A stretch of DNA of 38,261 bases from NCBI GenBank assembly GCA_947165505.1, contig CAMVAT010000030.1:1-38261 (forward strand), in the 5' to 3' direction. The notes beneath the pieces are model-generated. The model saw only the letters and a list, made by a program, of their open reading frames with translations. It did no database searches and had not been told where the DNA came from. Shown in pieces: positions 8,910 to 16,013 of the stretch. The translations under genes and the position numbers were made by a program. The stretch comes from an uncultured Prevotellaceae bacterium (GTDB lineage Bacteria; Bacteroidota; Bacteroidia; Bacteroidales; Bacteroidaceae). Position 1 is the stretch's first letter. Each line of letters opens with the position of its first letter.

Positions 8910-11384
8910 ATGAAAAAAATGACTATCTCTTTGACCATGCTGCTGATGGCATGGCTGATGATGCCGGGCAACGCTTCGGCTAAAACTGAATTGAATCCCT
9001 CGCTCAGCGTCGGATGGGGAGGTGAGTATGTCACCGTGGATGGGTGGACGGCCACCTTCACCGATGCCTGGCAGGGCGCTGCCAGCTTCTGGCTTCAAGG
9101 GTGGGATGCGGAGAACAACGTTAACGTGCCTGCCGACTATTCCGCTTACGACTATTTCGTAGTCGAATTTACCCAGCCGCTGAATGCTGGCGTGCAACTC
9201 ACCATCGAGGATGGCACATGGGCCAGCAGCAACACCACCAAGGGCACGGCCGATGCCGGTGCCAAGATGCTGACAGTGAAACTGGCCAATGCCTCCATCG
9301 ACCTGACGAATGTGCAGCAGGCATATTTCCAAAATGCCGGCGCCAACCTCACCTTCACCATCAAGAGCGTGTGGTTGGGCACGGAAGACGACCTGGCGGC
9401 CGTGCCCTCTGACCTCTCGCTGTATGGATGGAGCAAATGGAACGGAGACATTACCATGGCCAACGATGCCTCGGGACAGCTCTCTGTTGATTTCGGAACG
9501 GTAAAAGAATGGTCGGGCGTGTCGAAATGGCTCGGCGCCTTCGATGCCTCCGACTATGAGTATCTGGTGTTCGAGATGGCCCCGGGCACGAAGGAATGCG
9601 AGGTGAATGCCTTTATCGCTTACGTCAACCCCAACGGAGGCGACGATGTGTGGCAGACGCAGTCGGTGGCAATCCAAACGACCAACAACTCAACCTATGT
9701 GAAGATTCCGCTCGATGCTGACATGAAGAGCGGCATCAACCAGCTCGGATTCCAAAACAAGGATGCCAATGGCGCCAACTTCACCGTTAAGACCGCATAC
9801 TGGGTGAAGAAAGCCACCTACGCACCGATGAATAACTGGTGGCTGCAAGGCAGCAACGGCATTCCAGAGGCCGACAGGGTGGTGTTTGCCAACTTCCCCG
9901 AATACGACTATATGGTCTTCGAGTTTGCCGAAGCCACTACGCAGTCGCTCGTGCTCACTCCCTACTATGGCGGTACGCTGAACGACGGCTCGTGGACCTG
10001 GGTGCAGACAACCGATGCCGACAAGGTGACAACCAACAAGAATCTGCTTGTCGCCTTTGTGCCGATTCCTAAATACGACTATTCTTCGCTCAGTCAGATC
10101 GGAGCCGGTGTCGCTGCGGCCGACGGCGGCGATGTGACACAGTATCCCACCATCTACTGCGCCACGGCTGAATACCTCACCCAGACCAAGGGTTACACCA
10201 GCCAGCAGCTGGCTTCGCATATCTATGCCACAGTGCCCGCGCCCGACTATCTGGACCTGCCGATGGCCGCCATACAGCCCACTGATGGAGTCAGCGTCAC
10301 CAGCGAAGAGGCTGTCATCACCTGTGGCGCCTTCGACGACTGGGACACCCCGAGCACCGCGACCCGTCGCCTTGGCTGGCTCTTTGGCAACGGCGCGTCG
10401 CCTGCTATCGATGCGCAGATAGAGAAGATGTTGCAGTGGCTGCCTGAGTTCGACTACGTGGCTATCGAGTTCAGCCGTCCCACCTCGGCTCCCATGGAGA
10501 TGTATCCCGTGCTCTACGATGCCAACCAGACACCCGTGGCTGCGCAGAGCTTCATGGCCGATCCGTTCTGCAAGACGTACTTCATCCCCCTGCCCAAAAC
10601 AGAGGCTGAGGTGAAGGCGGCTGCCGTGTGGCTCTCGCTCAAGCCCTATTCCATCACGCATGTGGCAAGGGTCTATCTGGCCAAGAAATCCTATCTCACC
10701 GACAGGATGCAGTTTACCGAGGAACAACTGGCCAGCGGCATCTTCGGTCAGGGCGAGACCGTCACGGTCGGTGCCACGGGCTATGCCACCATCTACTTCG
10801 ACGATACTTTTGACCGTTATATCCCCGGTGGCATCCAGGGCTTCGACTATACCTTCGATGCCGACAATGCCACGCTGAGCGAGGCCTTTACCTTCGAACC
10901 GGATGCAAAGGTCATTGGCAACAAGGCTGTTGTGCTCAAGGCCGTGGACGACATGGCATTGCCATACACCTATTACTTCCCGAAGGCTGATACGGAACTG
11001 GAAGGGGAGGGCGAGAACGCCAATTCGTGCCTCTACGGTACCAGCGAGGCGCAAATGACGTTTAACCAGTCGGGCTATAACGGTAATGTCTTCTATTACA
11101 AACTCTCTACCTTGAACGGCGAGAACGTGGGCTTCTACTGGGGAGCCGAAGACGGCGGACCGTTTATGAACGGTGCCAAGAAAGCCTACCTCATCCTGCC
11201 GCAGGATGGAGCAGCCGCCTCTGGCTATGTGTTTGATACCGTGAACGGTCTGGTGAGCACAGGCATCCGCGACATCGTGACCGAGAGCGACAGTCATGCG
11301 CCTGCCTATAACCTTGCCGGACAGCGTGTTGGCAAGTCCTTCCGTGGTATCGTGATACAGAATGGTAAGAAAATCATCAAATAA
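8910..11384 (+). CDS. Large secreted protein with four repeated modules and C-terminal sorting-like tail
   Basis: I cannot assign a family. The 824-residue protein starts with a signal peptide (MKKMTISLTMLL to NASA-K, about residue 25) without a lipobox, so it is exported but not lipidated. A recurring core (YDYFVVEF, YEYLVFEM, YDYMVFEF, FDYVAIEF) appears near residues 80, 215, 330 and 512. This suggests four beta-sandwich modules, possibly carbohydrate-binding, though that is inference. The end (YNLAGQRVGKSFRGIVIQNGKKIIK in type) resembles the Por/T9SS-like tails common on Prevotella surface proteins. It has its own promoter, is followed 9 bases later by a small peptide gene, and sits between two almost identical terminators. 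A glycan-binding role next to SusCD is plausible. Confidence 0.8.
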   Translation: MKKMTISLTMLLMAWLMMPGNASAKTELNPSLSVGWGGEYVTVDGWTATFTDAWQGAASFWLQGWDAENNVNVPADYSAYDYFVVEFTQPLNAGVQLTIEDGTWASSNTTKGTADAGAKMLTVKLANASIDLTNVQQAYFQNAGANLTFTIKSVWLGTEDDLAAVPSDLSLYGWSKWNGDITMANDASGQLSVDFGTVKEWSGVSKWLGAFDASDYEYLVFEMAPGTKECEVNAFIAYVNPNGGDDVWQTQSVAIQTTNNSTYVKIPLDADMKSGINQLGFQNKDANGANFTVKTAYWVKKATYAPMNNWWLQGSNGIPEADRVVFANFPEYDYMVFEFAEATTQSLVLTPYYGGTLNDGSWTWVQTTDADKVTTNKNLLVAFVPIPKYDYSSLSQIGAGVAAADGGDVTQYPTIYCATAEYLTQTKGYTSQQLASHIYATVPAPDYLDLPMAAIQPTDGVSVTSEEAVITCGAFDDWDTPSTATRRLGWLFGNGASPAIDAQIEKMLQWLPEFDYVAIEFSRPTSAPMEMYPVLYDANQTPVAAQSFMADPFCKTYFIPLPKTEAEVKAAAVWLSLKPYSITHVARVYLAKKSYLTDRMQFTEEQLASGIFGQGETVTVGATGYATIYFDDTFDRYIPGGIQGFDYTFDADNATLSEAFTFEPDAKVIGNKAVVLKAVDDMALPYTYYFPKADTELEGEGENANSCLYGTSEAQMTFNQSGYNGNVFYYKLSTLNGENVGFYWGAEDGGPFMNGAKKAYLILPQDGAAASGYVFDTVNGLVSTGIRDIVTESDSHAPAYNLAGQRVGKSFRGIVIQNGKKIIK

Positions 11385-11393
11385 GAATGCCTT

Positions 11394-11585
11394 ATGAAAA
11401 AGAATCAATATATCGCCCCCCGTGTGAAACGCGTCGTAGCGCTGCCTGAGCATAACGTGCTGGTAGATTACACCAATCAGTACAGTCCCGATGAGCAACT
11501 CGCCGAGGAGGGCTTCTTCGACGAAGAATATGAATCCGATGCTTATTCGAAGAATCTCCGCAACCTGAATGTCTGGGAACGGTGA
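11394..11585 (+). CDS. Small peptide gene, YxxPR type
   Basis: This encodes a 63-residue peptide with no signal sequence, beginning MKKNQYIAPRVKRVV and ending in an acidic stretch (DEQLAEEGFFDEEYESD). Function is unknown. It starts 9 bases after the large secreted protein and just before the shared terminator, so the two are cotranscribed. Its N-terminus has the same pattern (K-x-Y-x-x-P-R, then hydrophobic pairs, then Glu) as the 51-residue peptide at 20399-20554. That similarity is the main support that both are real genes. Short peptides of this kind are frequent beside surface-protein genes in Bacteroidales. Confidence 0.7.
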   Translation: MKKNQYIAPRVKRVVALPEHNVLVDYTNQYSPDEQLAEEGFFDEEYESDAYSKNLRNLNVWER

Positions 11586-11591
11586 TGCGTC

Positions 11592-11629
11592 AAAAAAGAA
11601 GTGCTCTCGATTGAGAGCACTTCTTTTTT
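11592..11629 (+). terminator. Rho-independent terminator (copy 2 of the duplicated hairpin)
   Basis: A 17-bp perfect stem with GATT loop and T7 tail, identical over 38 bases to the hairpin after susD at 8555-8594. It ends the 8910/11394 transcript. Confidence 0.95.
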
Positions 11630-11630
11630 T

Positions 11631-11874
11631 AGAGGTGAGAGGTAAGAGGTAAGAGATTAGCTGTCTTGTTGAGGGAGTTTAGGCATGTTTCATCGTATTT
11701 GTAAGTAGGGACAGGGCGTGCCCTGTCCGCAAGCACGATGAGCACCACGCCCTGTTCGCAAACACGATGACCACCACGCCAATGGCGGACAGGGCACGCC
11801 CTGTCCCTACTTGCGCGGCAAACTATTTTTCACTGTCGTTCAACAACTCGTCTCTCACCTCTCACCTCTTACCT
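11631..11874. repeat. Mosaic repeat region with two GGACAGGGC palindromes
   Basis: No gene is visible. The region begins with AGAGGTGAGAGGTAAGAGGT and ends with the inverse phrase CTCACCTCTTACCTCTAA, so the whole stretch is bounded by an inverted pair. Between them are a block shared with 29550-29598 (GGCATGTTTCATCGTATTTG), the palindromes GGACAGGGCGTGCCCTGTCC at 11709-11728 and GGACAGGGCACGCCCTGTCC at 11787-11806, and a degenerate half copy around 11745. Confidence 0.8.
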
Positions 11875-13317
11875 CTAACCACTATAATGCGTATCCAGAT
11901 ACACCACCTTGGTCACCAGGTATTCCTCTACGCCGTGCTTGCCGTCGGCACCGCCGATGCCGCTCTTCTTCACGCCGGCATGGAAGCCCTGGATGGCCTC
12001 GAAGTGCATGCGGTTGATGTAGGTCTCGCCAAACTCCAGTTCGCGGCAGATGCGGGTGGCGGTGTCGATGTCTTTGGTGAACACCGACGAGGCCAGACCA
12101 TACTCGCAGTCGTTGGCCCACTCAATCACCTGGTCGATATTGTCAAACTCCACCAACGGTAGCACCGGGCCGAATGTCTCCTCGTGGATGATGTCTATGT
12201 CTTGACGGCAGCAGTCGAGCACGGTGGCGGGGTAGAAATAGCCCTTGCCCTCGATGCGCTTGCCGCCGCACAGCACCTTGGCGCCTTGCTCCACGGCACG
12301 CTGCACCTTCGCCTCGACACTCTCCAGGGCAGCCTTCTCCACGAGCGGTCCCATGTCGGCATCCTTCACGATGGCGGGGTTGCCCACCTTCACCGCCTCA
12401 AACTTCTTCACGATCAGGTCGGTGAACGCCTGTTTGATGTCTTTGTGCACATACACGCGCTCAGCGTTGTTGCATATCTGTCCGCTATTGCCGATGCGGC
12501 TCTCGAGGATGGCCTGTGCCGCTAACTCCAGGTCGGCGTCGGGGAAGACGATGGCAGGGGCCTTGCCGCCCAATTCCAGGCTCACCTTGGTGATATTGGG
12601 CGCGGCAGCCTCCATGATTTTCACGCCGGCGCCCACGCTGCCCGTCAGGCTCACGATACCCACCTTCGGGTGCTTGGCCAGCGCGTTGCCCACCACCGAG
12701 CCCTTGCCCGTGACCACGTTGAACAGGCCGGCGGGCAGTCCGCTCTCATCCACGACCTTACAAAACTCGCAGCAGTTCTCCGGCGTGATCTGCGCGGGTT
12801 TGATGACGATGGCGTTGCCGGTGATGAGGGCTGCGGCAGCCTTGCGCGCAATGAGGAAGAAGGGGAAGTTCCACGGCAGGATGCCGGCGGCCACGCCGAT
12901 GGGGCGCTTCACCAGAATCATCGTCTCGTTGGGTGCGTCGCTCTGGATGACCTCGCCCTCGATGCGGCGGGCGAACTCAGCCATGTAGTCGAAGTAGGTG
13001 GCGGTGACGCCCACCTCGGTGGCAGCCAAGGCCTGCGTCTTGCCCTGTTCGCGCACCAGGATCTCCTGGAACTTGTCGAAATTCTTACGGATGCCGTCGG
13101 CCATGCGGTGCAGATACACGGCACGCTCGCACGAGGGTGTCTTGGCCCATTGCTTCTGTGCCTGGTAGGCGGCATTCACGGCCTCCTCCACGTCTTCCAC
13201 GGTGCCTGCGGGCTGCCGGCTGGTCACTTCCTCGGTGCTGGGGTTGAGCACCTCGATCCACTCTCCTGAACGGCTCTCTACAAACCGTCCGTTGATGTAC
13301 ATTTTCAGATCTGTCAT
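11875..13317 (-). CDS. aldA: Lactaldehyde dehydrogenase (AldA-type aldehyde dehydrogenase)
   Basis: This NAD-dependent cytoplasmic enzyme oxidises L-lactaldehyde to L-lactate, the last step of L-rhamnose and L-fucose breakdown under oxidising conditions. It may also use glycolaldehyde. The 480-residue protein aligns along its full length with E. coli AldA (479). Matching stretches include YMAEFARRIEGEVIQSD, GILPWNFPFFLIARK, SLTGSVGAG, LELGGKAPAIV, catalytic Cys282 in GQICNNAERV, HEETFGPVLP and SGIGGADGKHG. The ATG at 13317 gives the AldA-like N-terminus (MTDLKMYINGRF); an upstream ATG at 13347 is less likely. A strong promoter precedes it. The TAG stop is supplied by the CCTCTAACC repeat. It complements RhaD, which generates lactaldehyde. 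Confidence 0.95.
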   Translation of the reverse strand: MTDLKMYINGRFVESRSGEWIEVLNPSTEEVTSRQPAGTVEDVEEAVNAAYQAQKQWAKTPSCERAVYLHRMADGIRKNFDKFQEILVREQGKTQALAATEVGVTATYFDYMAEFARRIEGEVIQSDAPNETMILVKRPIGVAAGILPWNFPFFLIARKAAAALITGNAIVIKPAQITPENCCEFCKVVDESGLPAGLFNVVTGKGSVVGNALAKHPKVGIVSLTGSVGAGVKIMEAAAPNITKVSLELGGKAPAIVFPDADLELAAQAILESRIGNSGQICNNAERVYVHKDIKQAFTDLIVKKFEAVKVGNPAIVKDADMGPLVEKAALESVEAKVQRAVEQGAKVLCGGKRIEGKGYFYPATVLDCCRQDIDIIHEETFGPVLPLVEFDNIDQVIEWANDCEYGLASSVFTKDIDTATRICRELEFGETYINRMHFEAIQGFHAGVKKSGIGGADGKHGVEEYLVTKVVYLDTHYSG

Positions 13318-13392
13318 AGTTGGTAGTTGGTTTTTAGCGTTGAGCATATTTCTCTTGTCTCAACAGAATGTAACAATTAGGTTTAGCGGTGA

Positions 13393-13424
13393 CAAATGTA
13401 CAAAAAAATCATTTCCGATGCAAA
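13393..13424 (-). promoter_or_regulatory. Promoter of aldA
   Basis: Minus-strand TTTG (13424-13421) and TACATTTG (13400-13393) are separated by 20 bases, a full consensus match. The predicted start of transcription is near 13386, about 70 bases before the ATG at 13317. Confidence 0.8.
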
Positions 13425-13465
13425 AAATCAATTTTTTTTAACACGAACAAAATGAATCGTTTCCC

Positions 13466-13496
13466 TTTGCGGTGTTGACAGAATGTGTTATCTTTG
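13466..13496 (+). promoter_or_regulatory. Promoter reading into the GACAGAAG repeat leader and GxxExxY gene
   Basis: TTTG at 13466-13469 and TATCTTTG at 13489-13496 are 19 bases apart. The transcript would begin near 13503 and carry a leader of about 200 bases made almost entirely of the GACAGAAGAACAG repeat before the ATG at 13710. Confidence 0.75.
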
Positions 13497-13510
13497 CAGA
13501 CGAAATAGCC

Positions 13511-13668
13511 GTGACAGAAGAACAGAGTTTTTTGACAGAAGGACAATGTTTTTTTTGACAGAAGAACAGAAGGACAGAGTTTTTTTGACAGAAGAACGAT
13601 GTTTTTTTGACAGAAGGATAGAGTTTTTTTGACAGAAGAACAGAAGGACAGAGTTTTTTGACAGAAAT
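13511..13668. repeat. T-run/GACAGAAGAACAGAAGGACA tandem repeat
   Basis: Six to seven imperfect copies of a unit made of GACAGAAG, optional AACAGAAG, GACAGAG or a close variant, and a run of six to eight T. The 27-base version ending in AACAGAAGGACA occurs twice here (13550-13576 and 13624-13650). It recurs once in inverted orientation at 14342-14368, on the other side of the GxxExxY gene. Confidence 0.9.
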
Positions 13669-13709
13669 AAATTTTTTAAATATATTATATCAAAATAAAT
13701 AGTTTCTAT

Positions 13710-14105
13710 ATGGACGTAGAAAATGTCATTAAAGAGATTCTCAATGGAGCTCATGAAGTGCGTAAAGAATTAAAACAGGGTTTTGAGGAGAAGGTCTATA
13801 AGAATGCCATGTTTATTGAATTAACTGGCAGAGGCTTAGACGTGAAGACCGAAGTGTTCTATGAGGTACACTATAAGGGGCATGTCGTGGGAACCTATAA
13901 AGCTGACATGGTGGTCAACGATTGTGTGGTCGTTGAATTGAAAGCCACGACAGGTATTGTCGTAGCCCACGAGGTGCAGTTGGTCAATTATCTGAATGCC
14001 TCGATGATAGAAGATGGCCTTCTCATCAATTTTGGTGGTGAGCGGTTAGAGTGTAAGCGTAAATATCGTACATACCGTCCTGCTACAGGTGGTCATCAAT
14101 ATTAA
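13710..14105 (+). CDS. GxxExxY family protein (PD-(D/E)XK nuclease fold), copy 1
   Basis: This 131-residue cytoplasmic protein belongs to the GxxExxY family, placed in the PD-(D/E)XK nuclease superfamily (PDDEXK_3 type). The name motif is present as GFEEKVY at about residues 24-30. The nuclease-like signature is intact: Asp in YKADMVV, the VELKA (E-x-K) strand, and EVQLVNYL with the conserved Gln. The biological role is not known to me. Base composition is more A/T-rich than neighbouring metabolic genes. The gene has its own promoter with a repeat-filled leader and is enclosed by exact 27-bp inverted repeats, which suggests a small transferable unit. The second family member in the window is only distantly similar. 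Confidence 0.85.
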   Translation: MDVENVIKEILNGAHEVRKELKQGFEEKVYKNAMFIELTGRGLDVKTEVFYEVHYKGHVVGTYKADMVVNDCVVVELKATTGIVVAHEVQLVNYLNASMIEDGLLINFGGERLECKRKYRTYRPATGGHQY

Positions 14106-14145
14106 CTATTAGTTAAGTAGTCAGAAGCTCAAGTTTCTAAAGTAG

Positions 14146-14190
14146 TTTAGTAGTCAGTAATTTAGTAGTCAGTAATTTAGTGGTCAGTAA
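14146..14190. repeat. 15-bp tandem repeat TTTAGTAGTCAGTAA
   Basis: Two exact copies and one copy with a single change lie end to end. Related fragments (TTAAGTAGTCAGAAG, TTAAGTAGTTAAG) occur on both sides. The tract sits just after the GxxExxY gene and inside its inverted repeats. The rest of the gap to 14341 shows no recognisable gene. Confidence 0.9.
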
Positions 14191-14341
14191 TTAAGTAGTT
14201 AAGCCGATACTCAGCCAATGAGATACACCCAAATGCGTGTAATGGCTTCGCTGCTGTCCGAAGGACGAGCGGTGCGATAACAATTTATCTACTATAACTA
14301 CAAAGGAGTAGAGCATTAGCGGAACTTCAGTTATTAAAATA

Positions 14342-14368
14342 TGTCCTTCTGTTCTTCTGTCAAAAAAA
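14342..14368. repeat. Inverted copy of the GACAGAAG repeat
   Basis: These 27 bases are the exact reverse complement of 13624-13650 (and of 13550-13576). Together they enclose the GxxExxY gene and the 15-bp tandem repeat. Degenerate pieces continue to the right (TGTTCTTCTGT, ATGTCAAAAAAA). Confidence 0.95.
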
Positions 14369-14408
14369 CGCCCAACAATATGTTCTTCTGTATAAAATAT
14401 AAGTCATT

Positions 14409-15218
14409 ATGTCAAAAAAATCTGTGTTAACCCTTATTCTGGTCGCCTTCTGTGCTTCTGTCATGGCGCAGGTGTCGTTTGTGCACCCCTGGCAGGGCAA
14501 GCGCGTGGCGTATTTCGGCGACAGCATCACCGACCCCAACAACAAAGGGTCGAACATCAAGTACTGGAGTTTCTTGCAGTCGTGGCTCGGCATCACGCCC
14601 TACGTCTATGGCGTGAGCGGCCGGCAGTGGAACGATATCCCCCGTCAGGCCGATAAGTTGCTTGCCGAACATGGTCAGGACTTCGACGCCATCCTCATCT
14701 TCGTAGGCACCAACGACTTCAATGCTGGCGTGCCCATCGGTGAGTGGTGGGACGAGCGCGACACTACCGTCGTGGCGGGCATACACAAGCCCAAGGGTTT
14801 GGTGGCGCGTAGGCAGCGCACCCCGCAGATGAACCCCGACACCTATCGTGGCCGCATCAATATCGCGCTCGACAAAGTGAAGAGGATGTTCCCCGACAAG
14901 CAGGTGGTGTTGCTCACCCCCTTGCACCGAGCCTTCGCCGAGTTCAGCGACACCAACTGCCAGCCCGATGAGTCGTATCAGAACGAGTGCGGCGAGTGGG
15001 TGGATGCCTATGTGCAGTCGGTGTGTGAGGCCGGACGTATCTGGGCCGTGCCTGTCATCGACTGGAATGCCTCGTCGGGCCTCTTCCCCCTGCACGAGGA
15101 GGGGCTGCGCTATTTCGCCAAGCCCGCCACCGACCGTCTGCATCCCAATGATGCGGGTCAGGAGCGTTTGGCGCGCACCCTGATGTATCAGTTGCTCACA
15201 CTGCCTTGCAGGTTCTAA
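14409..15218 (+). CDS. Secreted SGNH/GDSL hydrolase (carbohydrate esterase-like)
   Basis: This is a secreted or periplasmic SGNH hydrolase of 269 residues that would remove acyl groups. A signal peptide ends near VMA-Q (residue 20). All four blocks are visible: YFGDSIT with nucleophile Ser39, the block II glycine in GVSGRQWND (about 70), GTND with Asn102, and DRLHPND with Asp242/His245. The substrate is not certain. Its proximity to GH28 and GH95 genes makes a pectin or rhamnogalacturonan acetyl ester reasonable. The start codon and signal-peptide region (ATGTCAAAAAAATC, CTTCTGTGCTTCTGTCA) resemble the neighbouring repeat, as if the repeat had grown into the gene. No promoter was found. Confidence 0.9.
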   Translation: MSKKSVLTLILVAFCASVMAQVSFVHPWQGKRVAYFGDSITDPNNKGSNIKYWSFLQSWLGITPYVYGVSGRQWNDIPRQADKLLAEHGQDFDAILIFVGTNDFNAGVPIGEWWDERDTTVVAGIHKPKGLVARRQRTPQMNPDTYRGRINIALDKVKRMFPDKQVVLLTPLHRAFAEFSDTNCQPDESYQNECGEWVDAYVQSVCEAGRIWAVPVIDWNASSGLFPLHEEGLRYFAKPATDRLHPNDAGQERLARTLMYQLLTLPCRF

Positions 15219-15272
15219 CACCGTCGTCGCATGTTTCCGCACGCTTCGCGTGGAATTTACTCGGTTGATCTT

Positions 15273-15320
15273 CACGCTTCGCGTGGAAATTTTTCAAATT
15301 TAGTTCAAATTTTTCAAATT
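15273..15320. repeat. Left arm of inverted repeat around the second GxxExxY gene
   Basis: The 48-base stretch reads CACGCTTCGCGTGGAAATTT followed by a doubled TTTCAAATT phrase. It is the near-perfect inverse of 15878-15926, with an indel of one base and a few substitutions. CACGCTTCGCGTG is itself a hairpin. A further CACGCTTCGCGTGG copy precedes it at about 15239-15252. Confidence 0.85.
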
Positions 15321-15381
15321 CATAATTTGAATCTTTTCTTCGCGTCAGCTCGCCAAAGTTTTATCTATAAATGTAAAGACG

Positions 15382-15807
15382 ATGGATTGGAATAATGAAT
15401 ACAATAGAAAATACAAGTTCTTTCACGAAATCACAGGAGAGGCAATGAGGGTTCATTCAAAATACAAACCCGGCTTGCTTGAGTCTGCCTATGAGGCAGC
15501 TCTCAAATACTTATTAGAACAGAATGGGCATCAAGTGGACAGACAGGTCTATCTTCCTATCTATTGGGATGAAGTGAAACTGGATCAGAATTATAGGATG
15601 GATTTGGTGATTGACTCCAATATTATCGTTGAATTGAAAGCAGTTTCACATATTGAAACCATACATCGCAGACAGTTATTCAACTATATGAACCTAACTC
15701 ATTTGCCCTACGGAATGATTATCAATTTCGGAGCCGAGAGTCTCTATTCAGAATGGTATCACAGAAACCCTACGACAGGTCAAATCGATAGAGTAAAACT
15801 GCTATGA
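15382..15807 (+). CDS. GxxExxY family protein (PD-(D/E)XK nuclease fold), copy 2
   Basis: A 141-residue member of the same family as 13710-14105 but clearly diverged. The name motif is GLLESAY (about residues 30-36). The nuclease-like residues are intact: Asp in YRMDLVI, VELKA with E-x-K, and RRQLFNYM. The C-terminal strand PYGMIINFGAESL matches DGLLINFGGERL of copy 1. The gene is A/T-rich compared with the glycan genes around it. It is enclosed by long imperfect inverted repeats unrelated in sequence to those of copy 1. Function is unknown; no toxin/antitoxin or transposase partner is next to it. Confidence 0.85.
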   Translation: MDWNNEYNRKYKFFHEITGEAMRVHSKYKPGLLESAYEAALKYLLEQNGHQVDRQVYLPIYWDEVKLDQNYRMDLVIDSNIIVELKAVSHIETIHRRQLFNYMNLTHLPYGMIINFGAESLYSEWYHRNPTTGQIDRVKLL

Positions 15808-15859
15808 GAATAATGTTTACAACTCTTGTTACCTATTTATTTAATAATAAACCGTAGTA

Positions 15860-15987
15860 ATACACGCGTAGCGTGATAATTTGAAAAATTTGGATCTAAT
15901 TTGAAAAATTTCCACGCGTCAGCGTGCCAAAGACAAACACGCGTCTGCGTGCTTCATCAGAATCATTTCCACGCGTCAGCGTGCCAA
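15860..15987. repeat. Right arm of inverted repeat plus CACGCG hairpins
   Basis: Positions 15878-15926 are the inverse of 15273-15320. Three short hairpins of the form CACGCGTnnGCGTG (about 15863-15875, 15912-15926 and 15937-15951) and a further CCACGCGTCAGCGTGCCAA copy at about 15969-15987 surround it. The tract ends about 27 bases before the GH28 start. Confidence 0.85.
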
Positions 15988-16013
15988 CCATCATCCTTCT
16001 AAAAAACCGCGTT

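Noticed and set aside
12245..12988. Plus-strand open frames inside aldA
   Set aside because: These are antisense shadows of an unambiguous aldehyde dehydrogenase gene.
13511..13668. CRISPR array or intrinsic attenuator series
   Set aside because: There are no spacers of constant length. T-runs are present but are not preceded by GC-rich hairpins.
13488..13754. Minus-strand 88-codon frame
   Set aside because: It is a translation of the GACAGAAG/T-run repeat, overlapping the promoter and start of the GxxExxY gene.
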